Below, piece after piece: positions 36,044 through 44,920 of a DNA stretch of 64,000 nt. Numbering within the stretch: position 1 is the first letter of the stretch; each line of letters opens with the position of its first letter. The stretch is taken from NCBI RefSeq assembly GCF_008085915.1, contig NZ_VSJK01000015.1:1-64000 (forward strand), in the 5' to 3' direction. The notes under the pieces are model-generated. The model searched no databases, was not told the DNA's origin, and saw only the letters and a program-made list of their open reading frames with translations. This stretch comes from Oceaniovalibus sp. ACAM 378 (GTDB taxonomy: Bacteria; Pseudomonadota; Alphaproteobacteria; Rhodobacterales; Rhodobacteraceae). Both the position numbers and the translations under genes were made by a program.

Positions 36044-36176
36044 GGCGACCACTATAACCCTGCTTTTCGATTTGAAAACCCCGAAATGTCGCGGATGGCT
36101 ACGGCGCGCAGGTTCGATCGGATCGGCCATCGCGGCGGTCTCGAATTGCTGCGCCTCGTTGTGTTGGCGTGCTGCG

Positions 36177-37613
36177 TCAGTTCGACCCGCTGGATGTCAG
36201 CGCGCCATTCTGCCAAGTGCCCGTCGCCTCTTGCCCGGTGGCATATTGGATGGTGCCGCGGCCTTCGCGCTTGCCCGCGACGAAATCGCCCTCATAGACA
36301 TCGCCGTTGGAATAGGTGGCTTTGCCGGTTCCTTCGATTTCGCCGTCTTTCCACTGGCCGGTATAGGTGAATCCATCGGCCATGGTGATCGTGCCGGTGC
36401 CGGCGCGTTGGCCGCCTGAAAACTCGCCCTCATAGACGGTGCCGTCAGGATAGGTCGCCTTGCCCTGACCGTCTCGTTGGCCGTCTTTCCAGGCGCCGAC
36501 ATAGGTATAACCGTCGGGATAGGTCATCGTGCCCTGACCCTCGTTGCGTGCGCCTTTGAATTCACCTTCGTAGACCAGACCGTTGGCATAGGTGGCGATG
36601 CCTTCGCCCTCAATCACCCCGGCCACCCATGCGCCGTCATAGGTATTGCCATTGGGGTAGGTGATCTTGCCGGTTCCATCGGCCAGATCGTCACGGAACT
36701 GACCGACATAGACCGATCCGTCGGGATAGGTGACGGTGCCCTGACCCTCGATCCGCCCGGCAACCCATTCGCCCACATAGACATAACCGTCGCTGCCGGT
36801 GAATGTGCCTTCGCCCTCGCGGCGGTCATTGCGGAATTCGCCGGTGAACACGTCACCATTGGCATAGTTGACCTTGCCCGACCCCGATCTTTCCCCCGCC
36901 ACCAGCGTGCCTTCATAGACATCGCCGTTGGGCTGGGTCAGCACACCGGTGCCGTTGATCTCGCCCGCTTTCCAAGCGCCCACATAGGTGAGTCCGTCGG
37001 TCATGATCAGCGTGCCTTCGCCGTCGCGCAGCCCGGCGATCAGATCGCCTTCATATTCGGCGCCGTCGGGATAGGTGATCTTGCCGCGGCCTTCCTTGGC
37101 GCCGTTCACCCAGGCCCCTTCATAGACATAGCCGTTCGGCGTCTCCATCCGCCCCAACCCGTGATGCAGCGCGTTCTGGAACCCGCCTTCATAGGTTACG
37201 CCATTGGCATAGGTTGCGACGCCAGAGCCCTCGATCGTGCCGTCGGTCCAGTCACCCTCATAGGTGCCGCCGTCGGCAAATGTGATCTTGCCGATCCCCT
37301 CGGGTTTGCCCTTGGCGAACTGACCTTCATAGATCGATCCATTGGGAAAGCGCGCCGTGCCGGTGCCGCGAATCTCGCCTTCGGCCCAGTCGCCGGTGTA
37401 TTCATAGCCGTTGGGCAGGCGATAGGTGCCGCTGCCGTCTTGCCGGCCGTTTTTGAACGTGCCCTCATAGACGCCGCCATCGTCATACTGTTTCGTCTCG
37501 ATATCCGAGGATTGCGCCACGACCATGGGCGCGGCCAATACAGCCAGCGCGGCAACCCCGCCGATCAAGGTGCGTTTCAGTTGCGATTTTCCACTGACGT
37601 TCTGCTGCTGCAC
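36177..37613 (-). CDS. Secreted MORN-repeat protein
   Basis: A 478-residue protein starting at GTG 37613, with GGGG seven to ten bases upstream. A signal-peptide-like helix (TLIGGVAALAVLAAPMVVAQ) is followed by about 18 consecutive 23-residue MORN repeats of the form YEGxWxxGxxxGxGxxxYxNGxx, ending GTWQNGAL. MORN repeats fold as long beta ribbons and bind lipids or proteins. Bacterial exported examples are mostly uncharacterised. The longer frame to 38531 runs antisense to nadE and is not used. The near-perfect periodicity is unusual and makes the region prone to repeat-number change. Confidence 0.85.
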   Translation of the reverse strand: MQQQNVSGKSQLKRTLIGGVAALAVLAAPMVVAQSSDIETKQYDDGGVYEGTFKNGRQDGSGTYRLPNGYEYTGDWAEGEIRGTGTARFPNGSIYEGQFAKGKPEGIGKITFADGGTYEGDWTDGTIEGSGVATYANGVTYEGGFQNALHHGLGRMETPNGYVYEGAWVNGAKEGRGKITYPDGAEYEGDLIAGLRDGEGTLIMTDGLTYVGAWKAGEINGTGVLTQPNGDVYEGTLVAGERSGSGKVNYANGDVFTGEFRNDRREGEGTFTGSDGYVYVGEWVAGRIEGQGTVTYPDGSVYVGQFRDDLADGTGKITYPNGNTYDGAWVAGVIEGEGIATYANGLVYEGEFKGARNEGQGTMTYPDGYTYVGAWKDGQRDGQGKATYPDGTVYEGEFSGGQRAGTGTITMADGFTYTGQWKDGEIEGTGKATYSNGDVYEGDFVAGKREGRGTIQYATGQEATGTWQNGALTSSGSN

Positions 37614-37799
37614 GACTGCCCCTATCCTGCCTGCCGGATCGATGTAGAACCTAACCGTGGGCCAGCGCCCCCGCAACGGTTTTTCCCTCGGAGCAGCAGG
37701 GTTGCGTCGGATACTGCCCGGAACGGGGCAAAATGCGGGCTGGCGGCTTCCCATTCCCGACCAGTCTGCTAGATCGGCAAACAGCCGAAAGGAACGCCC

Positions 37800-39470
37800 A
37801 TGTCCCAGACCCCGCCCGACCGTTTCCGCGTTACGCTGGCACAGCTGAACCCCACCGTCGGCGATATCGACGGCAACGCCGAACAGGCGTTTTCCGCATG
37901 GGCGGCAGCGCGCGACGCAGGTGCCGACATGGTGGCGCTGCCGGAAATGTTCATCGCCGGGTACAATGCGCAGGATCTGGTGAAAAAGCCGGTGTTCCAT
38001 CAGGCGGCGATTGCCGCGATCGAAACCCTTGCCGTGCGCTGTGCGGATGGTCCGGCTCTGGCCATTGGCGGGCCATGGATCGAGGGCGCCGAACTGTTCA
38101 ACGCCTATCACATTTGCCGGGGCGGCAAGGTGACGTATCGGGTGATGAAACACGAACTGCCCAATGAAACCGTATTCGACGAGGTGCGGGTGTTCGCGCC
38201 GGGGCCACTTGGCGGGCCGTATTCCATCGGGGATGTCCGCATCGGCAGCCCGGTGTGCGAGGATGCCTGGCACGCGGAAGTGGCCGAAACCCTGGCCGAG
38301 ACCGGGGCTGAATTCCTGATCGTGCCAAACGGATCGCCCTATTATCGGGGGAAAATGGACACGCGCGTCAACATGATGGTCGCGCGTGTGATCGAAACCG
38401 AACTGCCGCTTCTGTATCTGAACATGGTCGGCGGGCAGGACGATCAGATCTTTGACGGCGGGTCGTTCGGTCTGAACCCCGGCGGTGGGCTGGCGTTTCA
38501 GATGCCGGTGTTCGATGCCGGGCTGGCCCATGTCGATCTCGAACGCGGGGCTGACGGCTGGCGGATCGTGCCGGGCGAAAAAGCGCCGCTGCCCGATGAA
38601 TGGGAGCAGGATTACCGCGTCATGGTCACCGGGCTGCGCGACTATATGGCTAAGACCGGATTCAAAAAGGTTCTGCTGGGCCTGTCAGGTGGGCTCGATT
38701 CGGCGATTGTTGCGACGATTGCGGTGGATGCTCTGGGCGCGGACAACGTGCGCTGTGTCATGCTGCCGTCAGAATATACGTCCGGCGCGTCGCTCGAGCA
38801 TGCCAAGGATGTGGCAGAGCGGCTCGGTTGCCAATACGATTTCGTGCCGATCTCGCAGGGGCGCACGGCGATCACCGAAACCTTAGCGCCGCTGTTTGAC
38901 GGGCATGCGCCCGACCTGACCGAAGAGAACATTCAAAGCCGCCTGCGCGGTTTGCTGCTGATGGCGATGTCGAACAAGTTCGGCGAAATGCTGCTGACCA
39001 CGGGCAACAAGTCCGAGGTGGCGGTTGGATATGCGACGATCTATGGCGATATGGCGGGCGGGTACAATCCGATCAAGGAAATGTACAAGACCCGGGTGTT
39101 TCAAACCTGCCGCTGGCGCAATGCCAATCACCGCGACTGGATGATGGGCCCGGCGGGTGAAGTCATTGCCCCGGCGATCATCGATAAACCACCCAGCGCC
39201 GAGTTGCGCGACGATCAGAAAGACGCGGATTCGCTGCCCCCCTACGAGGTGCTGGATGCGATCCTTGAACAGTTGATCGACCGTGATGCTTCAGTGGCCG
39301 ACACCGTCGCTCTGGGGTTTGACCGGGACATGGTGAAAAAGGTCGAGCACCTGATCTATATTTCCGAATACAAAAGGTTTCAGGCGGCGCCGGGGCCGCG
39401 GCTGACGAAGCATTCGTTCTGGCTGGACCGGCGATATCCCATCGTCAACCGCTGGCGCGATCCGACCTGA
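37800..39470 (+). CDS. nadE: Glutamine-dependent NAD+ synthetase
   Basis: A 556-residue two-domain enzyme that makes NAD+ from deamido-NAD+ using glutamine. The N-terminal nitrilase-like glutaminase has Glu in LPEMFIAGYNA, Lys in VMKHELPNE and Cys in GSPVCEDAWH. The C-terminal synthetase has the ATP loop VLLGLSGGLDSAIVATIA and GNKSEVAVGYATIYGDMAGG. AAGGAA precedes the ATG. It is a single gene with a hairpin terminator behind it. Confidence 0.96.
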   Translation: MSQTPPDRFRVTLAQLNPTVGDIDGNAEQAFSAWAAARDAGADMVALPEMFIAGYNAQDLVKKPVFHQAAIAAIETLAVRCADGPALAIGGPWIEGAELFNAYHICRGGKVTYRVMKHELPNETVFDEVRVFAPGPLGGPYSIGDVRIGSPVCEDAWHAEVAETLAETGAEFLIVPNGSPYYRGKMDTRVNMMVARVIETELPLLYLNMVGGQDDQIFDGGSFGLNPGGGLAFQMPVFDAGLAHVDLERGADGWRIVPGEKAPLPDEWEQDYRVMVTGLRDYMAKTGFKKVLLGLSGGLDSAIVATIAVDALGADNVRCVMLPSEYTSGASLEHAKDVAERLGCQYDFVPISQGRTAITETLAPLFDGHAPDLTEENIQSRLRGLLLMAMSNKFGEMLLTTGNKSEVAVGYATIYGDMAGGYNPIKEMYKTRVFQTCRWRNANHRDWMMGPAGEVIAPAIIDKPPSAELRDDQKDADSLPPYEVLDAILEQLIDRDASVADTVALGFDRDMVKKVEHLIYISEYKRFQAAPGPRLTKHSFWLDRRYPIVNRWRDPT

Positions 39471-39479
39471 AATCATGAA

Positions 39480-39507
39480 GATCCGGCGGCGATCAATCCG
39501 CCGGATC
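39480..39507. terminator. Bidirectional hairpin between convergent genes
   Basis: GATCCGGCGG (39480-39489) pairs perfectly with CCGCCGGATC (39498-39507) over eight bases. It separates nadE from the convergent metallo-beta-lactamase-fold gene. No long T-run. Confidence 0.65.
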
Positions 39508-39526
39508 GCAAAGACTTCGGCGGTGG

Positions 39527-40468
39527 TCAGCCCTTCAGCATCAACTGATAACTGACCGGAACGTATTTGAAACCGCCCTCACCCCGCGGTGCGACGTATC
39601 CGATGCCCGGGAACGGCATGTGATAGCCGACCATGGGAATCCGGTCAGCCGCGACCATACCCAGCACCTTTTTGCGGCTGGCGGCGGCGGTCGGTTTGTC
39701 CATGTCGAACTTTACCTCCCATTCGGGATAGCCGAGCGACCAGACATAATGGTTGGCCGTATCCGCGATCAGCAGCAACCGGTCGCTGCCGGATTCAAGG
39801 TGCCACGCCATATGGCCGGGCGTGTGGCCGAAAGCCTCGATAGCCGTGATACCCGGCAGGGGGCTGTCGCCTTCTTTGACAAAGCTCATCCTGTCGGCCA
39901 GCGGCTTTACATTGGCGTCGAACCCTTCGTTGCCCATGGCGGCCCATGCGTCATATTCCACCTGACCGGTCACATATTTCGCGTTGGCAAAGGTCGGTGT
40001 GCCGTCCGTCATCAGACCGCCGATGTGATCGCCGTGCATGTGGGTTAGCACCACGGTGGTAATGTCGTCGGGCGCATGTCCGGCGGCGGCAAGCGCGGCG
40101 GTGATGCCTGCAGGGTCGAGCCCGGTGTCAAACAGCACCACCTCATCGCCCGATTGCACGACGGTGGGAGTGAAAAAGAACTGGCTGACATCGGTGGGCA
40201 GGAAGTTCTCGGCGCTGACCCCGGCGAATTCTTCGGCCGGTACGTTCATGCCAAAGATGGTCTGCGGATCGGGCACCGGCCGTGTCCCGGCAAGCAGGGT
40301 CGAGACCTTGAAATCGCCAATGGCAAAGGCATTGTGGATTGGCGCGGGGGCAGCTGCGCCTGCATGGGCAGCGGCCAGCGCCGGACGGCTCAGCGCGGCG
40401 GCGGCGGGCAGGGCGGCAGCCCCGAGCAGCGCGCTGCGGCGGGTGAGATATGGGGTGCGAAGGGTCAT
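39527..40468 (-). CDS. Tat-exported metallo-beta-lactamase-fold hydrolase
   Basis: A 313-residue enzyme with a twin-arginine signal (LTRRSALLGAAALPAAAA), so it is exported folded with its metals. The core motif VVLTHMHGDHIGGL carries HxHxDH, GHTPGHMAWHL gives the next His, and a later DTANHYVW supplies the bridging Asp. The family includes lactonases, quorum-quenching enzymes and other hydrolases. The substrate is not evident. The start at 40468 has GGGAG eight bases upstream. Confidence 0.88.
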   Translation of the reverse strand: MTLRTPYLTRRSALLGAAALPAAAALSRPALAAAHAGAAAPAPIHNAFAIGDFKVSTLLAGTRPVPDPQTIFGMNVPAEEFAGVSAENFLPTDVSQFFFTPTVVQSGDEVVLFDTGLDPAGITAALAAAGHAPDDITTVVLTHMHGDHIGGLMTDGTPTFANAKYVTGQVEYDAWAAMGNEGFDANVKPLADRMSFVKEGDSPLPGITAIEAFGHTPGHMAWHLESGSDRLLLIADTANHYVWSLGYPEWEVKFDMDKPTAAASRKKVLGMVAADRIPMVGYHMPFPGIGYVAPRGEGGFKYVPVSYQLMLKG

Positions 40469-40520
40469 GTTGCAGTCTCCCGGTTGGTTTCTTGTCACTG
40501 GGCAGGCTGGCGTTACGCGG

Positions 40521-40922
40521 TCATTCCCACCAGCGGTCGATCCGCGCGATATCCGCGTCAGACCAGCCGAAATGATGTGCAAGTTCGTGCACATACACAT
40601 GCGCCACAAGATCGCTCAGCCCGATGTCGCCCCGCGCAGCCCATTCATCCAGAATGGGACGCCGGAACAGCCATATTGTATCCGGAGCAGAGGGTTGATC
40701 GGCAAATGACTTCTGCGTCATCGGAATACCGTCATACAACCCGGTCAGCTCGAACGCGTCGCCGATCTCCAATTCGTCAAGCAGGCTGTCGGGGGCGAAA
40801 TCCTCGACCCTTATGGCAACCTGAAGGGCCGGGGCGCGGAATGGTTCGGGCAGCGCGTCACGCGCCGCCTCGGCCAGTGCGTGCACCGTGTCGATGTCAG
40901 GGGCTGTCTGGGTCGTATCCAT
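40521..40922 (-). CDS. Small zincin-type metallopeptidase family protein
   Basis: A 133-residue protein of the DUF1025-like metallopeptidase family. The C-terminus VYVHELAHHFGWSDADIARI has the HExxH zinc motif (His112-Glu113, His116) and a downstream Asp. The middle section PDTIWLFRRPILDEWAARGD is family typical. It is short and has no signal peptide, so it acts in the cytoplasm. The substrate is unknown. It is transcribed divergently from the DUF1801 gene about 70 bases away. Confidence 0.85.
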   Translation of the reverse strand: MDTTQTAPDIDTVHALAEAARDALPEPFRAPALQVAIRVEDFAPDSLLDELEIGDAFELTGLYDGIPMTQKSFADQPSAPDTIWLFRRPILDEWAARGDIGLSDLVAHVYVHELAHHFGWSDADIARIDRWWE

Positions 40923-40993
40923 CCGGTGGATATGCGGAGCGACGCCCGGATCGGCAAGATGCTGTGGCGGCCCGCCTGTGCTATGATCGGGGT

Positions 40994-41422
40994 GTGGCTG
41001 GTGCAAAGACGATCCCCACAGGTGCCGACGTTGCCCATTTTCTGGCCGGGGTGGAACCGGCCCGCCGGCGCGATGATGCTGTGACGTTGGATGCGCTATT
41101 TCGCAAGGTAACCGGATATGCGCCGCAGATATGGGGGCCGTCCATCGTTGGATACGGGCGGTACGATTATCGCTACGACTCGGGGCGGACGGGATCGTTT
41201 CTGGCCACCGGATTCGCGCCGCGCAAGGCGCATATGGTGGTCTATATCCTGCCGGGATATAAAGACTTTTCCCATATTCTGGCCGATCTTGGGCCGCATA
41301 AGATTGGCAAGTCCTGCCTGTATCTGGGGCCGTTGGACAAAATCGATTGCGACGTGCTGGCGCGGTTGATCCGCGCTGGTCTGGATGATCTGGCGACGCA
41401 TTGGCCGGTTCATCCGGCATAG
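40994..41422 (+). CDS. DUF1801 domain protein
   Basis: A 142-residue protein starting at GTG 40994. Diagnostic parts are DVAHFLAGVEPARRRDDAVT, the YAPQIWGPSIVGYGRYDYRY segment and GFAPRKAHMVVYILPGY, then HKIGKSCLYLGPLDKIDCDV. DUF1801 proteins are small cytoplasmic proteins related to iron-binding frataxin-like folds. Their role is unknown. The longer frame upstream overlaps the opposite-strand genes and is not used. Confidence 0.85.
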   Translation: MAGAKTIPTGADVAHFLAGVEPARRRDDAVTLDALFRKVTGYAPQIWGPSIVGYGRYDYRYDSGRTGSFLATGFAPRKAHMVVYILPGYKDFSHILADLGPHKIGKSCLYLGPLDKIDCDVLARLIRAGLDDLATHWPVHPA

Positions 41423-41511
41423 TCCCGGGTATTGGCGATGGCAGGTCCGGTGCCGCGTTTTCTGGACAAGCGCCGCGGCTTGTGTGACAGAACGCGCAAC
41501 AGGAGAACCCC

Positions 41512-42831
41512 ATGACCACAACCCGTTTCGCACCATCGCCCACCGGATATATCCACATCGGCAACCTGCGCACCGCGCTGATGAACTGGCTGATCGCGCG
41601 ACAGGCGGGGGGAACCTTTATCCTCCGGCTCGACGATACCGACGCCGAACGCTCCAAGCAGGAATATGCCGACGGTATCCAGACTGATCTGGAATGGCTC
41701 GGCCTGACATGGGACCGGATCGAACGCCAAAGCGACCGATTGGACCGTTATCACGCAGCCGCCGATGATCTGCGGGCCAAGGGGCGGTTTTACGAGGCGT
41801 TCGAGACGCCGGTCGAATTGGACCTGAAGCGCAAGAAACAGCTGAACATGGGCCGCCCACCGGTCTACGACCGCGCCGCGCTGGCCCTGTCGGACGATGA
41901 AAAGGCCCGCCTGCGGGCCGACCGTTCGGGGCACTGGCGATTCAAGCTGGATCACGAACGGATCGAGTGGACCGATGGTATTCTCGGCGACATTTCGATT
42001 GATGCAGCCAGCGTCAGCGATCCGGTTCTGATCCGCGGTGACGGGCAGGTCCTTTATACGCTTGCCTCGGTGGTCGACGATACCGAGATGGGCGTTACGG
42101 ATATCGTGCGCGGATCGGACCATGTGACCAACACGGCAACGCAGATTCAGATCATCGCGGCGCTGGGCGGTACCCTGCCCACGTTCGCCCACCACTCGCT
42201 GTTGACCGGTCCGCAGGGCGAGGCGTTGTCGAAACGCCTTGGCACCCTGTCGCTGCGCGATCTGCGTGCTGGCGGGATCGAGCCGATGGCGCTTTTGTCA
42301 CTGATGGCACGGCTCGGGTCGAGCCAGCCGGTCGAACTGTTCGAATCGCTGGATGACCTGATTGAAGGCTTCGATATCTCGAACTTCGGATCGGCGCCGA
42401 CCAAGTTCGATTCCGACGATCTGAAACCCCTGACGGCGCGGGCCGTGGCTGCCATGCCGTTTGCCCGGGTGGCGGGGGAGATTGCTGCGCTGGGCGTGCC
42501 CGACGCCATCGCGCCGCAATTCTGGGATGTGGTCAAGGGCAACGTCGCCACCCGCGCCGATATCGCCCCTTGGTGGGCGTTGATGCGCGACGGGGCGGTG
42601 CCGGTGGTGGCCGACGAGGATCGCGAATTCATCGCGCAGGCCTTTGCCCTGTTGCCGCCACAGCCCTATGACGCAGGCACTTGGGCCGCTTGGACGGGTT
42701 CGGTGAAAGAGGCGACAGGCCGCAAGGGCAAGGGGCTCTTCATGCCGCTGCGTCTTGCCGTGACCGGACAGGCGCGGGGGCCGGAGATGGCCGATCTGAT
42801 GCCACTGTTGCAGACCCCGCCAAAGCTGTAA
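41512..42831 (+). CDS. gltX: Glutamyl-tRNA synthetase (second, divergent type)
   Basis: A 439-residue class I synthetase. The HIGH motif is in RFAPSPTGYIHIGNLRTALM and the KMSKS loop is GEALSKRLGTLSL. Standard proteins have LSKRHG, so the His is replaced by Leu here. The length is slightly short for GltX (about 470). Alphaproteobacteria usually have two GltX copies, one of which may prefer tRNA-Gln in the indirect Gln-tRNA pathway. The altered loop suggests this is the divergent copy. AGGAG precedes the ATG. Confidence 0.92.
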   Translation: MTTTRFAPSPTGYIHIGNLRTALMNWLIARQAGGTFILRLDDTDAERSKQEYADGIQTDLEWLGLTWDRIERQSDRLDRYHAAADDLRAKGRFYEAFETPVELDLKRKKQLNMGRPPVYDRAALALSDDEKARLRADRSGHWRFKLDHERIEWTDGILGDISIDAASVSDPVLIRGDGQVLYTLASVVDDTEMGVTDIVRGSDHVTNTATQIQIIAALGGTLPTFAHHSLLTGPQGEALSKRLGTLSLRDLRAGGIEPMALLSLMARLGSSQPVELFESLDDLIEGFDISNFGSAPTKFDSDDLKPLTARAVAAMPFARVAGEIAALGVPDAIAPQFWDVVKGNVATRADIAPWWALMRDGAVPVVADEDREFIAQAFALLPPQPYDAGTWAAWTGSVKEATGRKGKGLFMPLRLAVTGQARGPEMADLMPLLQTPPKL

Positions 42832-42834
42832 CGC

Positions 42835-42848
42835 GCGGGTTCGCCCGC
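42835..42848. terminator. Short hairpin between convergent genes
   Basis: GCGGG-TTCG-CCCGC followed by TT, between gltX and the convergent cyclotransferase gene. The UUCG loop makes it stable, but the T-run is short. Confidence 0.5.
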
Positions 42849-42876
42849 TTGACCGGGAGCCCGGCGCGGCTGCATC

Positions 42877-43440
42877 TCACCGGGGGATGACCCGCGCACC
42901 GACCGCCGACAGATGGCGGTCGACCAATGCGGTCTCTGCCGGGCTTAACGTCTGGTGGCGGGGATAGCCGGGCGCGGCGCGGTCGTTTTGTACCGGCGCG
43001 TCCCAGCCATCGGTGGTGGCAAAGAACCGCGCCACCCCATCGGTGCCAAATTCGCGCAGGAACCCCTGAACCACCACATCGACATAGCTGAGCAGGATCG
43101 GCAGGGCGCTGGGTGGTGCGCCGTGTTTGTCATGCGGGATGGAATAGACGGCGACCGCCGCCAGAGGTCCATGCGCGCCCGAAATGCCGCCGCTCTGTAC
43201 TCTGTCATAGCCCGATTCGCGCAGGTCCAGCGCTGCCCAGTCTCCATTGGGCACCCGTGCCACCAGCCCGTCAATGGCTGCGCCGGCTGCGGGAACTGCC
43301 GTCAGAAATGCCTTGTCCGACACATCGGTATGACGCCAGACCCGGCGCCAGCCTTCAAGCCGGGCAGGCCGCGCGTCAGGGTATCCATGGGTCGCCCGAT
43401 TGACGAGCGATCCATAGCCAAAGAAAACCGGATCATTCAT
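42877..43440 (-). CDS. Gamma-glutamylcyclotransferase family protein
   Basis: A 187-residue protein with the family entry motif VFFGYGSLVNRATHGY, substrate-loop Arg residues (RRVWRHTD) and the catalytic Glu in DLRESGYDRV. Members convert gamma-glutamyl peptides to 5-oxoproline, or act as ChaC-like glutathione-degrading enzymes. The start at 43440 has AAGG about nine bases upstream. The region upstream to 43518 is open but lacks a start signal. It is transcribed away from the glycine riboswitch. Confidence 0.85.
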   Translation of the reverse strand: MNDPVFFGYGSLVNRATHGYPDARPARLEGWRRVWRHTDVSDKAFLTAVPAAGAAIDGLVARVPNGDWAALDLRESGYDRVQSGGISGAHGPLAAVAVYSIPHDKHGAPPSALPILLSYVDVVVQGFLREFGTDGVARFFATTDGWDAPVQNDRAAPGYPRHQTLSPAETALVDRHLSAVGARVIPR

Positions 43441-43537
43441 GGGACACAGCCTTGCCCCGCCACGAAGCTCGACGCAAGTCTTGACACAACCTCTTGCCAA
43501 TCCTGCCAATTGTGGCATGTTGATAAAAGTTATCGAC

Positions 43538-43700
43538 GGGAGAATCCCCGGGGAGGTTTTACCGTCCCGAGGTGCCGAAGGAGCAACCGCCCCGGTAAAC
43601 TCTCAGGCAAACGGACCGTCGACGGCTTAGGAACTCTGGAGAGTGGCGTTAGCGCGCCCGCCGAAGGGATAGCGATCTCAGGCACAAGGACAGAGGGGGC
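43538..43700 (+). promoter_or_regulatory. Tandem glycine riboswitch
   Basis: Two aptamers in a row. The first spans about 43538-43625 with GGGAGAATCC, GAGGTGCCGAAGGAGCAA and AAACTCTCAGGCAAACGGAC. The second spans about 43632-43697 with CTCTGGAGAG, CGCCGAAGGGATAGCGA and CTCAGGCACAAGGACAGAG. The conserved CCGAAGG and CTCAGGCA-AAGGAC blocks are diagnostic. In related bacteria it turns on the glycine cleavage operon when glycine binds. The gcvT start follows 60 bases later, so control is probably at translation or by an anti-terminator in that gap. Confidence 0.95.
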
Positions 43701-43760
43701 ATGGAGCGGGTCGGAAGGCCCGGACACATGCCCGGCTGCGTGCCGGCAGAGGGGAAGTAT

Positions 43761-44891
43761 ATGGATGAGCTGCTGAAAACCGGTCTGCACGATCTGCATT
43801 TGCGGCTGGGTGCGCGTATGGTGCCCTTTGCGGGCTATGACATGCCGGTGCAGTATCCTGCGGGCGTGATGAAGGAACATCTGCATTGTCGCGCCGCGGC
43901 CGGGTTGTTCGACGTGTCGCACATGGGGCAGGTGATCCTGCGCCCCAAGTCCGGCGATGTGACTGACGCAGCGCGGGCGCTGGAAACTCTTATTCCGGTC
44001 AACGTCATCGGGGTGGCCGAGGGCCGGCAGCGCTATGCGCTGTTCACCGATGAGGCCGGCGGAATCCTGGATGACTTCATGGTGGCCAATCGTGGCGATC
44101 ACCTGTTTTTGGTCGTTAACGCCGGTTGCAAGGAGGCCGATTTCGCGCATTTGCGCGCAAAGCTGTCTGACACCTGCGAAATCGAGGTTATCACCGATCG
44201 CGGTTTGCTCGCGCTTCAGGGGCCGCAAGCCGAAGATGCTCTGGCCCGGCTGGTGCCCGATGTCGCGGCCATGCGGTTCATGGATGTCATTTCAGTCGAC
44301 ACTCTGTTTGGCGAATTGTGGATCTCACGCTCGGGGTACACCGGCGAGGACGGGTTCGAGATTTCGGTGCCGGACGCGGGCGCCATGGGACTGGCCGAGG
44401 CGCTTTTGGCGATGGACGAGGTCGAGCCCATCGGGCTTGGCGCGCGGGATTCGTTGCGGTTGGAATCCGGACTTTGCCTTTACGGCAATGACATTGACAC
44501 CACGACGACTCCGATCGAGGCGGCACTGACCTGGGCGATCCAGAAGGCGCGCCGTACGGGGGGCGAACGTGCTGGCGGATTCCCCGGCGCTGACAAGATA
44601 TTGCAACAGATCGACGGTGGAACCGAACGCCGCCGGGTCGGAATGCTCCCCGTAGGACGCGCACCGATCCGTCCGGGCATTGACCTGTTTGCCGCCGAAG
44701 CGGGTGGTGAACCCATCGGCAAGGTCACGTCGGGCGCATTTGGTCCCAGCATCGGACGGCCCATGGCCATGGGTTACGTTTCCACAGCCCTTGCCACGCC
44801 CGGAACTGCGATTTACGCCGAGTTGCGCGGCAAGCGGGTGCCGGTCACGGTCACCGCCATGCCGTTCCGTCCCCCGTCGGTCAAACGCTGA
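43761..44891 (+). CDS. gcvT: Glycine cleavage system T protein (aminomethyltransferase)
   Basis: A 376-residue protein starting at 43761 behind GAGGGGAAG. The frame upstream to 43701 is part of the riboswitch leader. Landmarks are LHLRLGARMVPFAGYDMPVQ at the N-terminus, AGLFDVSHMGQV, the folate-binding Asp region in RIC-type LFTDEAGGILDDFMV, and ARDSLRLESGLCLYGNDID. It moves the aminomethyl carbon to tetrahydrofolate and releases ammonia. It is the first gene of the riboswitch-controlled operon gcvT-gcvH-gcvP. Confidence 0.95.
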   Translation: MDELLKTGLHDLHLRLGARMVPFAGYDMPVQYPAGVMKEHLHCRAAAGLFDVSHMGQVILRPKSGDVTDAARALETLIPVNVIGVAEGRQRYALFTDEAGGILDDFMVANRGDHLFLVVNAGCKEADFAHLRAKLSDTCEIEVITDRGLLALQGPQAEDALARLVPDVAAMRFMDVISVDTLFGELWISRSGYTGEDGFEISVPDAGAMGLAEALLAMDEVEPIGLGARDSLRLESGLCLYGNDIDTTTTPIEAALTWAIQKARRTGGERAGGFPGADKILQQIDGGTERRRVGMLPVGRAPIRPGIDLFAAEAGGEPIGKVTSGAFGPSIGRPMAMGYVSTALATPGTAIYAELRGKRVPVTVTAMPFRPPSVKR

Positions 44892-44920
44892 CATATTTAA
44901 ACGCAGACAGGAGCCTGCCC

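Noticed and set aside
36177-37613. CRISPR array or satellite DNA suggested by the regular 69-base period
   Set aside because: The period is explained by 23-residue MORN repeats. I saw no CRISPR-like repeats and spacers anywhere in the window.
36477-37772. A 431-codon plus-strand protein with regular repeats
   Set aside because: Antisense shadow of the MORN repeats, whose periodicity keeps the opposite frame open.
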